From the NCBI GenBank assembly GCA_913776675.1, contig CAJYRE010000257.1:1-7771 (forward strand): a stretch of DNA of 7,771 nucleotides. Direction: 5' to 3'. Below are positions 1 through 6,305 of the stretch, piece after piece; position 1 is the stretch's first letter, and each line of letters starts with the position of its first letter. The translations under genes and the position numbers were made by a program. The stretch is from Rhizobiaceae bacterium (GTDB lineage: Bacteria > Pseudomonadota > Alphaproteobacteria > Rhizobiales > Rhizobiaceae). The notes below the pieces were generated by a model. That model saw only the letters and a list, made by a program, of their open reading frames with translations. It was not told the DNA's origin and made no database searches.

Positions 1-470
1 AGCGCTTCGGCACGAGCGCGGGCATCCTTCGGCAGGAAGGCTCCAAACTTGTCGGCAAGATAGGTGAGAATCGAGCCGGATTCGAACAGACGCACAGGTG
101 CGCCGCCATCCGAGGGCTTATGGTCCATCAGGGCCGGAATTTTCGAATTGGGGTTCACATCGACAAAGCCGGAGCCAAATTGCTCGCCCTTGCCGATGGT
201 GATCAGCCATGCATCATAATCTGCATCCTTATGGCCTGCGGCCAGCAGTTCTTCCAACAGAATGGTGACTTTCTGGCCATTGGGCGTGGCGAGAGAGTAA
301 AGTTGCAGCGGATGCTTGCCCACGGGCAGTTCTTTTTCACTGGTGGGACCGGCGATAGGGCGATTAATGGAGGCAAAAGCGCCGCCATTGCCCTGTTCCC
401 AGGTCCAGACCTTGGGGGGCACATAGCCAGCAGGCAAATTGTTTTCAGGGGGAAATTTGGAATCCGTCAT
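1..470 (-). CDS. yghU: YghU-type glutathione S-transferase, N-terminal part (cut by window edge)
   Basis: This is a glutathione S-transferase family protein of the YghU (Nu-class) type, which in E. coli is a glutathione-dependent disulfide-bond reductase with weak peroxidase activity in the cytosol. Only the first 156 codons are inside the window; E. coli YghU is about 288 residues, so the helical C-terminal domain is missing. Visible features are the YghU-specific N-terminal extension (VWTWEQGNGGAFASINRP, about residues 21-38), then the thioredoxin-like domain with the glutathione-site loop TPNGQKV (62-68), the cis-proline region NPNSKIPAL (106-114) and the glutathione-binding FESGSIL (129-135). 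Two adjacent ATGs exist, at 473 and 470. The AGGAG at 481-477 lies 3 bases from the first and 6 from the second, so 470 is preferred. It lies 69 bases downstream of pccB on the same strand and could share its transcript, but no functional link is evident. Confidence 0.93.
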   Translation of the reverse strand, partial: MTDSKFPPENNLPAGYVPPKVWTWEQGNGGAFASINRPIAGPTSEKELPVGKHPLQLYSLATPNGQKVTILLEELLAAGHKDADYDAWLITIGKGEQFGSGFVDVNPNSKIPALMDHKPSDGGAPVRLFESGSILTYLADKFGAFLPKDARARAEA

Positions 471-539
471 CATAATCTCCTGAGCAAATCACGCGGATGA
501 TGGGAGTGTCATTGCGGGACTGCATTAAAGTTGGCACGA

Positions 540-2072
540 TTAAAGTGGTATCGTGTCGTGCTTTTTCCAATGCGTCGTCACCTGCTTATTGCGCAGGGCG
601 GCAAAGGCGCGGGCAATGCGCTTGCGCGACGAATGCGGCATGATCACCTCATCGATAAATCCACGCTCCGCCGCCACAAACGGATTGGCGAAACGCTCTT
701 CATACTCCTTGGTGCGGGCGGCAATTTTTTCTGCATCGCCAAGCTCGGAACGATAGAGAATTTCCGTGGCCCCCTTGGCCCCCATCACAGCAATTTCTGC
801 GGTAGGCCAAGCGTAATTGATGTCTGCGCCAATATGTTTGGAAGCCATCACATCATAGGCTCCACCATAGGCCTTTCGGGTGATCAGCGTTACCATTGGC
901 ACGGTGGCTTCAGAGTAAGCAAACAGCAGCTTGGCCCCATGCTTGATCACACCACCATATTCCTGCGCCACACCCGGCAAAAAGCCCGGTACATCCACCA
1001 GAGTCAGGATTGGAATGGAAAAGGCATCGCAAAAGCGCACAAAGCGGGCGGCTTTGCGCGAACTGTCAATATCCAGACATCCGGCCAGCACCATCGGCTG
1101 ATTGGCCACCACGCCCACAGTCTGGCCTTCCAGCCGGATAAAGCCGGTGATGATGTTCTTGGCAAAAGCTTCTTGCAGCTCGAAGAAATCGCCCTCATCG
1201 GCCAAAGCAAAGATCAGTTCCTTCATGTCATAGGGCTTGTTGGAACTGTCGGGAATCAGCGTATCCAGCCGCATGTCGAGACGGGCCGGATCATCAAAAA
1301 ACGGCCGCACCGGCGGCTTTTCGCGGTTGTTCAACGGCAGAAAATCAAACAGCAGGCGCACATTTTCCAGCGCCTCGACATCATTGTCATAGGCACCATC
1401 GGCCACGGAGGATTTTTTGGTATGGGTGCCAGCCCCGCCCAGTTCTTCCGCCGTGACGATCTCGTTGGTCACGGTTTTCACCACGTCGGGACCGGTGACG
1501 AACATGTAGGATGAATCGCGCACCATGAAGATAAAATCGGTCATGGCAGGCGAGTAAACCGCGCCGCCCGCGCAAGGCCCCATGATCACCGAAATCTGCG
1601 GAATAACGCCCGACACTTCAGCATTGCGGCGGAACACTTCGGCATAGCCGGCGAGTGAGGCCACGCCTTCCTGAATGCGTGCCCCGCCCGAATCATTGAT
1701 GCCAATCACCGGCGCGCCAACCCGGGCAGCCATATCCATGATTTTGCAGATTTTCTGGGCGTGGGTTTCTGAGAGAGAACCGCCGAGCACGGTAAAGTCC
1801 TGGGAAAACACATAGACCTGACGACCATTGATGGTGCCCCAGCCGGTGACCACGCCATCGCCCGCCACCTTCTGGCCTTCCATGCCAAAATCGGTGCAGC
1901 GGTGGGTGACATACATGTCATATTCTTCAAACGAGCCTTCATCCAGCAGCACATCAATGCGCTCACGGGCGGTCAGCTTGCCCTTGGCATGCTGGGCTTC
2001 GATTCGCTTGGTTCCACCGCCCAGACGCGCCTGCGCGCGCCGGTTTTCCAGTTGGTCCAATATGGTGAGCAT
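540..2072 (-). CDS. pccB: Propionyl-CoA carboxylase beta subunit (carboxyltransferase)
   Basis: This is the biotin-dependent acyl-CoA carboxylase beta chain. It transfers carboxyl from carboxybiotin to propionyl-CoA to give methylmalonyl-CoA, in propionate, odd-chain fatty acid and branched amino acid breakdown. The protein is 510 residues, the usual family length. It shows the two crotonase-like carboxyltransferase halves: SGGARIQEG (128-136) and [13 protein letters not shown] (165-177) in the N half, then DVPGFLPG (360-367) and [10 protein letters not shown] (400-409) in the C half. The paired glycines form the oxyanion holes. Asp407 in GAYDVM probably corresponds to the residue (Asp422 in Streptomyces PccB, from memory) associated with propionyl preference. 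The reading frame is open back to 2120, but the ATG at 2072 is preceded by GGGAGG at 4 bases and matches family N-termini ([20 protein letters not shown]). The biotin-carrying alpha subunit (pccA) is not in the window. Acetyl- or methylcrotonyl-CoA specificity is less likely. Confidence 0.95.
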   Translation of the reverse strand: MLTILDQLENRRAQARLGGGTKRIEAQHAKGKLTARERIDVLLDEGSFEEYDMYVTHRCTDFGMEGQKVAGDGVVTGWGTINGRQVYVFSQDFTVLGGSLSETHAQKICKIMDMAARVGAPVIGINDSGGARIQEGVASLAGYAEVFRRNAEVSGVIPQISVIMGPCAGGAVYSPAMTDFIFMVRDSSYMFVTGPDVVKTVTNEIVTAEELGGAGTHTKKSSVADGAYDNDVEALENVRLLFDFLPLNNREKPPVRPFFDDPARLDMRLDTLIPDSSNKPYDMKELIFALADEGDFFELQEAFAKNIITGFIRLEGQTVGVVANQPMVLAGCLDIDSSRKAARFVRFCDAFSIPILTLVDVPGFLPGVAQEYGGVIKHGAKLLFAYSEATVPMVTLITRKAYGGAYDVMASKHIGADINYAWPTAEIAVMGAKGATEILYRSELGDAEKIAARTKEYEERFANPFVAAERGFIDEVIMPHSSRKRIARAFAALRNKQVTTHWKKHDTIPL

Positions 2073-2205
2073 GCGGCCTCCCGTCATTCTTGTTTGATCC
2101 GGCTGCATTGAAGCGGACAAACTTTATGGTGCGGAGATTGCCCCAAATCACGGATTTTGCAAGGCAAAAGAGCGTAAATGCACCTTAGACCTTCGGCGGG
2201 ATGCC

Positions 2206-2221
2206 GTTTTCACGTGAAACA
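2206..2221. promoter_or_regulatory. parS-like ParB-binding palindrome (candidate)
   Basis: The 16-mer GTTTTCACGTGAAACA matches the widely conserved chromosomal parS consensus TGTTTCACGTGAAACA at 14 of 16 positions. It includes a perfect 12-base palindrome at 2208-2219 centred on CACGTG and a perfect right half-site. parS sites seed ParB spreading for origin segregation and usually lie near the replication origin, often between genes as here (between pccB and the DUF2177 gene). The two mismatches are both in the outer left half, where single substitutions are tolerated in known sites. No parAB, gidB or dnaA is visible, so origin proximity is unproven. It could instead be an operator for a regulator that recognises CACGTG and acts on pccB. 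Confidence 0.5.
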
Positions 2222-2235
2222 AACGGCCGGAAGGA

Positions 2236-2640
2236 TCAGGCCATCCATCGGGTGACAGCCAGGTAACCTGCTGCCGCTGATACGCCCGTCAAAACCATGC
2301 CCCAGGCCATATCCACCACACTGAGCGACAGAGTCCAGACCTTCAAGGTCGCCAGATTGGTCATGTCATAGGTGCCGTAGGCAAACAGGCCCAGCAGCGC
2401 GCCGCTGATCAGGGCGGTGATCAGGGTGCCGTTCTGGGAGGAGGGCATCACGGCGAAATAAACAATGCCTGCTATGTAAAACAGGTAAAACACCCCCGCC
2501 GCCGTAAAATTCGGCTGCGGGCGCATGATCTCGCCCATCTGCGATTTGTAAAAGCCAATGGCAACGCGGCTCAGCCAGACATAATCCAGCGCAAAGAACA
2601 CGCAGGCTGTGGCCAGATAGGCAATGGCATAGCGGGCCAT
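2236..2640 (-). CDS. DUF2177 family small integral membrane protein
   Basis: This 134-residue protein has four predicted hydrophobic segments, at about residues 5-27, 46-66, 72-90 and 103-129, and belongs to the DUF2177 family of inner-membrane proteins of unknown biochemical function. Family hallmarks are LDYVWLSR (18-25), the YGTYDMTNLATL stretch after the third segment (88-99) and DMAWG (110-114); acidic residues Asp19, Asp92 and Asp110 lie in or beside membrane segments. It starts 12 bases after the chrR stop with an AAAGGAGA ribosome site, so it is almost certainly the third gene of the rpoE-chrR operon. DUF2177 genes are often found near CFA-synthase and DUF1365 genes, which points to a role in the same lipid or stress response. 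That role is inferred from context only. Confidence 0.9.
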   Translation of the reverse strand: MARYAIAYLATACVFFALDYVWLSRVAIGFYKSQMGEIMRPQPNFTAAGVFYLFYIAGIVYFAVMPSSQNGTLITALISGALLGLFAYGTYDMTNLATLKVWTLSLSVVDMAWGMVLTGVSAAAGYLAVTRWMA

Positions 2641-2652
2641 GGGTGCTCTCCT

Positions 2653-3321
2653 TTAAATGCCCAGAATCGGTTGCACCAAACGCAGGAATCGGCTTTTGAA
2701 ACGCAAGGGAGCATCGGTGACCGCAAGGCAGATGCAATCTTCGTGCTTATCGGCAATTGGTTGATGTTGCAGGGTTTCATCGGCCTCTTCCAGATCGCCC
2801 CGCGCAAAACGCGCATGGCCATCATGAAAACTGCCTTTCAGCACCAATGTTAGCTCGCGCCCACCGTGGCTGTGTTCCGGCACCGGCTTGCCCGCTGGAA
2901 TGCGCAGCAGCCGCACACTGGTTTCGCCATCGCTGATCTTTATCGGGATATGATAGGCCCCTCGACCAAGCGGCTTCCATTGCAGTTGATCCGCATCTCG
3001 GCCCAGATAGGAGCGCAAGGGTTCCGGCACAACAGGCGTTGGCGCAGCTTTGGGCTTGCTTGGTTTGGGGGCTGTCATGGTTGCGACGGACGCATCCAGA
3101 CGCGCGCGCATGGATTGCCACGCTGTGTCCATATCCTGCTTTTCATCCACGTCCACCATCTCCAGCATCGTGCCACCGGCAGCCTCAATGCGGGCCAGAC
3201 GTGCGCGACTCTGCGGACACAGTGCAAGATGGGTGGCAACCGCAATGCTCCAGCCCTCTGCTAAACTGCCGGAAGCATAATCCAGCAAAAGCTCATCGCT
3301 AACCTGATGTTGAACGCTCAT
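2653..3321 (-). CDS. chrR: ChrR-type anti-sigma factor with C-terminal cupin domain, zinc site altered
   Basis: This 222-residue cytosolic anti-sigma factor of the ChrR family should bind and silence the adjacent ECF sigma factor and release it on singlet oxygen or related oxidative damage. Residues 1 to about 80 form the anti-sigma domain, residues 83-100 a Pro/Lys-rich linker, and residues 100-222 the cupin-like domain. The cupin metal ligands known from R. sphaeroides ChrR (His141, His143, Glu147, His177) are all present at a constant offset as His150, His152, Glu156 and His186, and the CIC motif is at 196-198. In the anti-sigma domain, His31 and Cys35 are kept, but the expected ligand His6 is Gln (CAG) and Cys38 is Ser (AGT); His5 is adjacent. 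Its ATG overlaps the rpoE stop codon (ATGA at 3321-3318), with GGGGAGG upstream inside rpoE, so the two are translationally coupled. Family assignment is firm; whether it binds zinc normally is uncertain. Confidence 0.94.
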   Translation of the reverse strand: MSVQHQVSDELLLDYASGSLAEGWSIAVATHLALCPQSRARLARIEAAGGTMLEMVDVDEKQDMDTAWQSMRARLDASVATMTAPKPSKPKAAPTPVVPEPLRSYLGRDADQLQWKPLGRGAYHIPIKISDGETSVRLLRIPAGKPVPEHSHGGRELTLVLKGSFHDGHARFARGDLEEADETLQHQPIADKHEDCICLAVTDAPLRFKSRFLRLVQPILGI

Positions 3322-3902
3322 GAGCGCGCCTCCCCATCTTGCCCTTGGCTTGACTTGTCATCCATGGCCGCACGCAGTTTGGCAAAAGCCAGACGAATTC
3401 GGGATTTGATGGTGCCCAGCGGCAGGTTGAATTCCTTGGCCAGCGCGCTGTGGGGCACTTCATGAAAGAACGAGCGCTGCAACAATTCCATTTGCTCCTT
3501 TGGCAAATCTCGCATGGCTTTGTGAAGACGGTCCGCTTCCTGGCGACTTTCCAGTTCTTCGTCAGCCGGTGGAACATCATCTGGCACAAAGGCCGGATCA
3601 TTGGGGTCGAACTCCGGTCTTTTGGCCTTGCGGTAGGCCGAAACTCGTAAATTTCGTGCAATGGTAAAGATCCATGCAGACACATTGCCACGCTCTGGAT
3701 CAAACAAGGCGGCCTTGTTCCAGACCACCATCATGGTTTCCTGCATCAATTCCTCTGCCACCTGGCTATCTCGCGCCTGCCGCGCCATATAGGCTTTGAC
3801 GCGTGGGGCAAAATGGCGAAACAACGTTTCGAACGCCTCGACATCACGGTTTTGGCCAACCGCCAGCAGCAGACGAGGCATTTCCTCAATTTCAACGTCC
3901 AT
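3318..3902 (-). CDS. rpoE: RpoE-like ECF sigma factor (ECF11 type)
   Basis: This is an extracytoplasmic-function sigma factor of the group controlled by ChrR. With the start chosen here it is 194 residues: region 2 at about 22-92 (AFETLFRHFAPRVKAYM, then AWIFTIARNLRVSAYRK, which reads the -10 element) and region 4 at about 124-178, with the helix-turn-helix HSALAKEFNLPLGTIKSRIR (151-170) that reads the -35 element. The acidic linker between them (97-118) is typical. The frame stays open to an ATG at 4025, but those 41 extra codons look unlike any sigma N-terminus. The ATG at 3902 has GGGA 5 bases upstream; an ATG at 3908 is the nearest alternative. It is the first gene of rpoE-chrR-DUF2177 and probably activates its own promoter. 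The likely target set is the flanking lipid genes. Confidence 0.94.
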   Translation of the reverse strand: MDVEIEEMPRLLLAVGQNRDVEAFETLFRHFAPRVKAYMARQARDSQVAEELMQETMMVVWNKAALFDPERGNVSAWIFTIARNLRVSAYRKAKRPEFDPNDPAFVPDDVPPADEELESRQEADRLHKAMRDLPKEQMELLQRSFFHEVPHSALAKEFNLPLGTIKSRIRLAFAKLRAAMDDKSSQGQDGEARS

Positions 3903-4030
3903 AATCATCCCATTCGCGCCGCACGGCACAGCTTCGATGCCAACCGCAGCACGTCGGGTCCGACGCACGGGCTGGTTTCGTCTATTGTGGCATTCCAGAG
4001 CCGATTGGGAAATCATTATTGTCATGTTGC

Positions 4031-4060
4031 CGATTACGCAGCGTCATGCGCGCTGGATCA
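4031..4060 (-). promoter_or_regulatory. RpoE/ECF11-type autoregulated promoter of rpoE-chrR
   Basis: Read on the minus strand, TGATCC at 4060-4055 is followed by exactly 18 bases and then TAATCG at 4036-4031. From memory, the R. sphaeroides RpoE promoters have TGATCC as the -35, an 18-base spacer and a -10 starting TAA, so the -35, spacing and first three -10 bases match. Transcription would start near 4024 and read into rpoE after a leader of about 120 bases. This is the only such pair I found in the 244-base divergent region 3903-4146. No equally convincing element faces the amine-oxidase operon on the plus strand, so how that operon is driven is open. Confidence 0.72.
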
Positions 4061-4146
4061 CCGGGCAAAAAAATCATCTTGCAGCAATCCACAAGACCGT
4101 GGCGTGCGTAGAACACGACATAACCAAACAAGAGAGTGGTAACAGC

Positions 4147-5505
4147 ATGGATATGAGCACACAATTTTCGCGTGGAGGCCACAATCGCCGCGTCGCCGTT
4201 ATCGGTGCTGGTATTTCCGGCCTGTCCGCCGCCTGGCTGTTGTCATCCAAGCTGAACGTGACCGTCTATGAGGCCGAACCTCGGCTGGGCGGTCATGCCA
4301 ATACGGTGAATGTGCCATCTCCAACGGGGTCTGTGGCGGTGGATACCGGCTTCATTGTATATAATGATCGCAACTATCCCAATCTCGTCGCGCTGTTTGA
4401 TCATCTGCGGGTGCCAAACCAGCCTTCCAACATGTCTTTTTCCGCCTCTCTGGATGCGGGCCGTTTCGAATATTCCGGCTCTGGCCTCTCTGGTCTTCTG
4501 GGGCAACGAAGCAATGCTCTGCGGCCTCGCTTCTGGCGGATGGTGTCGGATATTATGCGTTTCTATCGACAGGCACCCGATCTTTTGGCGCGTGATGATC
4601 TGGCCACAATAACGCTTGGGGCCTATCTCGATCAGGAATCCTACAGCAAGGCCTTTGTGGACGATCATTTGCTGCCCATGGGAGCTGCGATCTGGTCCAC
4701 CACCGCGCAGGATATGCGGGCCTATCCGCTGCATGCCTTCATCCGCTTCTTTATCAATCACGGGCTGGTGTCTTTGAAAGATCGCCCGCAATGGCGCACT
4801 GTGACCGGCGGCAGTCGAGAATATGTAGAGCGGCTGCGGGCCGCGACACATGCCACCTTTCGCAGTGGTGATGCTGTGAGCAACATTGTGCGGGATGATT
4901 TCGGCGTGAAAATCACCACGCTGAGTGGTCATCAGGATCGCTTTGATGATGTGGTGATTGCCACCCATGCCAATGAAACACTGAATCTTCTGGCGGATGC
5001 CAGCGAACAGGAGCGTCGCCTGCTTGGCGCTTTCGACTACACCGCCAATGTTGCTGTTCTGCATTCCGATACCAACCTCATGCCGAAACGCAAGCGGGTA
5101 TGGGCAAGCTGGAATTATATCGGCGAGGATCGGAAATCCACCGAGAATGAACTGTGCGTGACCTATTGGATGAACAAGCTGCAAGGCCTTGACGAAAAAC
5201 TGCCGCTGTTTGTGACGCTCAATCCTTCCCGAACGATTGATCCGGCCAAAACCCATCAGGTGTTTGATTACACCCACCCGCTGTTTGATACCAAGGCCAT
5301 CAAGGCCCAGAAAGAATTGTGGCAGCTCCAAGGGCAACGCAACACCTGGTTCTGCGGTGCCTATTTTGGCAGTGGCTTCCATGAGGACGGTATCCAGTCC
5401 GGCCTGGCCTGTGCCGAGCAACTCTCAGGGCTTCGTCGTCCCTGGACCGTTGAGGGCGAATCTTCCCGCATCACTCTGCATCAACCTGCTGTGGCCACAC
5501 CATGA
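4147..5505 (+). CDS. FAD-dependent amine-oxidase-like oxidoreductase (COG2907 type)
   Basis: This 452-residue flavoprotein has an N-terminal Rossmann dinucleotide-binding fold, VAVIGAGISGLSAAWLL (16-32, GxGxxG at 20-25), with the ribose-binding acid Glu42 in VYEAEPRLGGH. A second FAD-binding element lies near the C-terminus, FCGAYFGSGFHEDGIQSG (402-419). This matches the predicted NAD/FAD-binding proteins of the amine-oxidase/desaturase superfamily, which regularly sit beside DUF1365 and CFA-synthase genes. No signal peptide or membrane segment is evident. The substrate is unknown; an acyl chain of a membrane phospholipid is plausible because related superfamily members desaturate or isomerise polyenes and lipids. 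The frame is open upstream to 3796, but that stretch lies antisense to rpoE, so the ATG at 4147 just before the FAD motif is chosen. Its ribosome site is weak (AAGAGAG, 10 bases away). It is the first gene of a coupled three-gene operon and overlaps the next by 4 bases. Confidence 0.9.
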   Translation: MDMSTQFSRGGHNRRVAVIGAGISGLSAAWLLSSKLNVTVYEAEPRLGGHANTVNVPSPTGSVAVDTGFIVYNDRNYPNLVALFDHLRVPNQPSNMSFSASLDAGRFEYSGSGLSGLLGQRSNALRPRFWRMVSDIMRFYRQAPDLLARDDLATITLGAYLDQESYSKAFVDDHLLPMGAAIWSTTAQDMRAYPLHAFIRFFINHGLVSLKDRPQWRTVTGGSREYVERLRAATHATFRSGDAVSNIVRDDFGVKITTLSGHQDRFDDVVIATHANETLNLLADASEQERRLLGAFDYTANVAVLHSDTNLMPKRKRVWASWNYIGEDRKSTENELCVTYWMNKLQGLDEKLPLFVTLNPSRTIDPAKTHQVFDYTHPLFDTKAIKAQKELWQLQGQRNTWFCGAYFGSGFHEDGIQSGLACAEQLSGLRRPWTVEGESSRITLHQPAVATP

Positions 5506-6305
5506 TCTGGAGATCGGCCCTTTTTACCGGCAATGTCGTGCATCAACGGCATCGACCCAAAAAACATAGCCTGCAATACAAGGTCTTCAGCCTGTTGATT
5601 GATCTGGATGAATTGCCCGATTTGCATCAGACGCTTCGGCTGTTTGGGCATAATCGCCGCGCCATTTTCAGCGTGCATGACAAGGATCATGGCGTGGGCG
5701 AAACTGGCGGTTTGAAAAACTGGGTGATTGGCCATCTGCAACAAGCCGGTTTGCCCGTGGATGGCCTGCGCGTGACCATGCTGTGTTACCCCCGCATTTT
5801 CGGCTATGTTTTCAATCCGTTGACCGTCTATTTCTGTTATGAGTCGACCGGCAAGCTGATCGCCATTCTCTATGAGGTGGAAAACACCTTTCATGAGCGC
5901 CACACCTATATCATTCCAGTCCGGCAGGGATCAGACGGTAGTGTGCGCCACAGATGTGCAAAAGAAATGTATGTGTCACCCTTCGTGCCGATGGAATGCC
6001 ACTATGATTTCAGGGTTTTTCCGCCGACAGAGAAGGTTATGGTGGGCATCAACGAGACTGATGCTGACGGGCCGTTGCTCTACGCTGCCTTTAGCGGCCA
6101 GCGACAGGAGTTAAGCGATGCAAGCCTGCTGAAAGCGCTTCTGACCTATCCGCTGATGACGCTGAAGGTGATGGGGGCCATTCACTGGGAAGCCCTGAAG
6201 CTCTGGGCCAAGGGAGTTCCCGTGTATCGCCATAGCAAAGCTGAAAAACCCGTCGCCAGCTCAATCATTCATCCCGAAGCTGCCAACGCAGAGGCCACAT
6301 CATGA
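5502..6305 (+). CDS. DUF1365 family protein
   Basis: This 267-residue protein belongs to DUF1365, a family without an established biochemical function that is nearly always encoded between a COG2907-type flavoprotein and a CFA-family methyltransferase. Family landmarks are the basic N-terminal block VVHQRHRPKKHSLQYKVF (12-29), the HDKDHG motif (59-64), PRIFGYVFNPLTVYFCY (97-113), EVENTFHERHTY (125-136) and KEMYVSPFVPMECHYDFR (154-171). The many conserved His, Arg, Asp and Glu residues could form a metal or phosphate site. Residues 207-235 are moderately hydrophobic and may touch the membrane. The start ATG overlaps the upstream stop (ATGA at 5502-5505) and its own stop overlaps the next start in the same way, implying coupled translation in fixed ratio and a shared pathway. 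A partner role in lipid modification is inferred from context. Confidence 0.93.
   Translation: MIWRSALFTGNVVHQRHRPKKHSLQYKVFSLLIDLDELPDLHQTLRLFGHNRRAIFSVHDKDHGVGETGGLKNWVIGHLQQAGLPVDGLRVTMLCYPRIFGYVFNPLTVYFCYESTGKLIAILYEVENTFHERHTYIIPVRQGSDGSVRHRCAKEMYVSPFVPMECHYDFRVFPPTEKVMVGINETDADGPLLYAAFSGQRQELSDASLLKALLTYPLMTLKVMGAIHWEALKLWAKGVPVYRHSKAEKPVASSIIHPEAANAEATS

Noticed and set aside
531..1514. Long plus-strand open frame of 327 codons opposite pccB
   Set aside because: It is entirely antisense to a well-conserved carboxylase gene and its translation resembles no known family; codon bias of the real gene explains the lack of stops.
2073..2120. 16-codon upstream extension of pccB
   Set aside because: The internal ATG at 2072 has a good ribosome site and gives the standard family N-terminus and length.
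2233..2238. Second minus-strand TGATCC, overlapping the DUF2177 stop, as a possible RpoE -35 for pccB
   Set aside because: No TAA-type -10 occurs 16-19 bases downstream.
4019..4047. Possible housekeeping promoter (TTGTCA at 4019) for the plus-strand operon
   Set aside because: The sequence 17 bases downstream matches the -10 consensus at only three of six bases, too weak to call.
3796..4146. 117-codon N-terminal extension of the flavoprotein frame
   Set aside because: It overlaps the start of rpoE in antisense and precedes the normal FAD-binding N-terminus; it has no family features.
4243..5421. Long minus-strand open frame of 392 codons opposite the flavoprotein gene
   Set aside because: It is antisense to a clear FAD-binding protein, with no ribosome site or recognisable domain.
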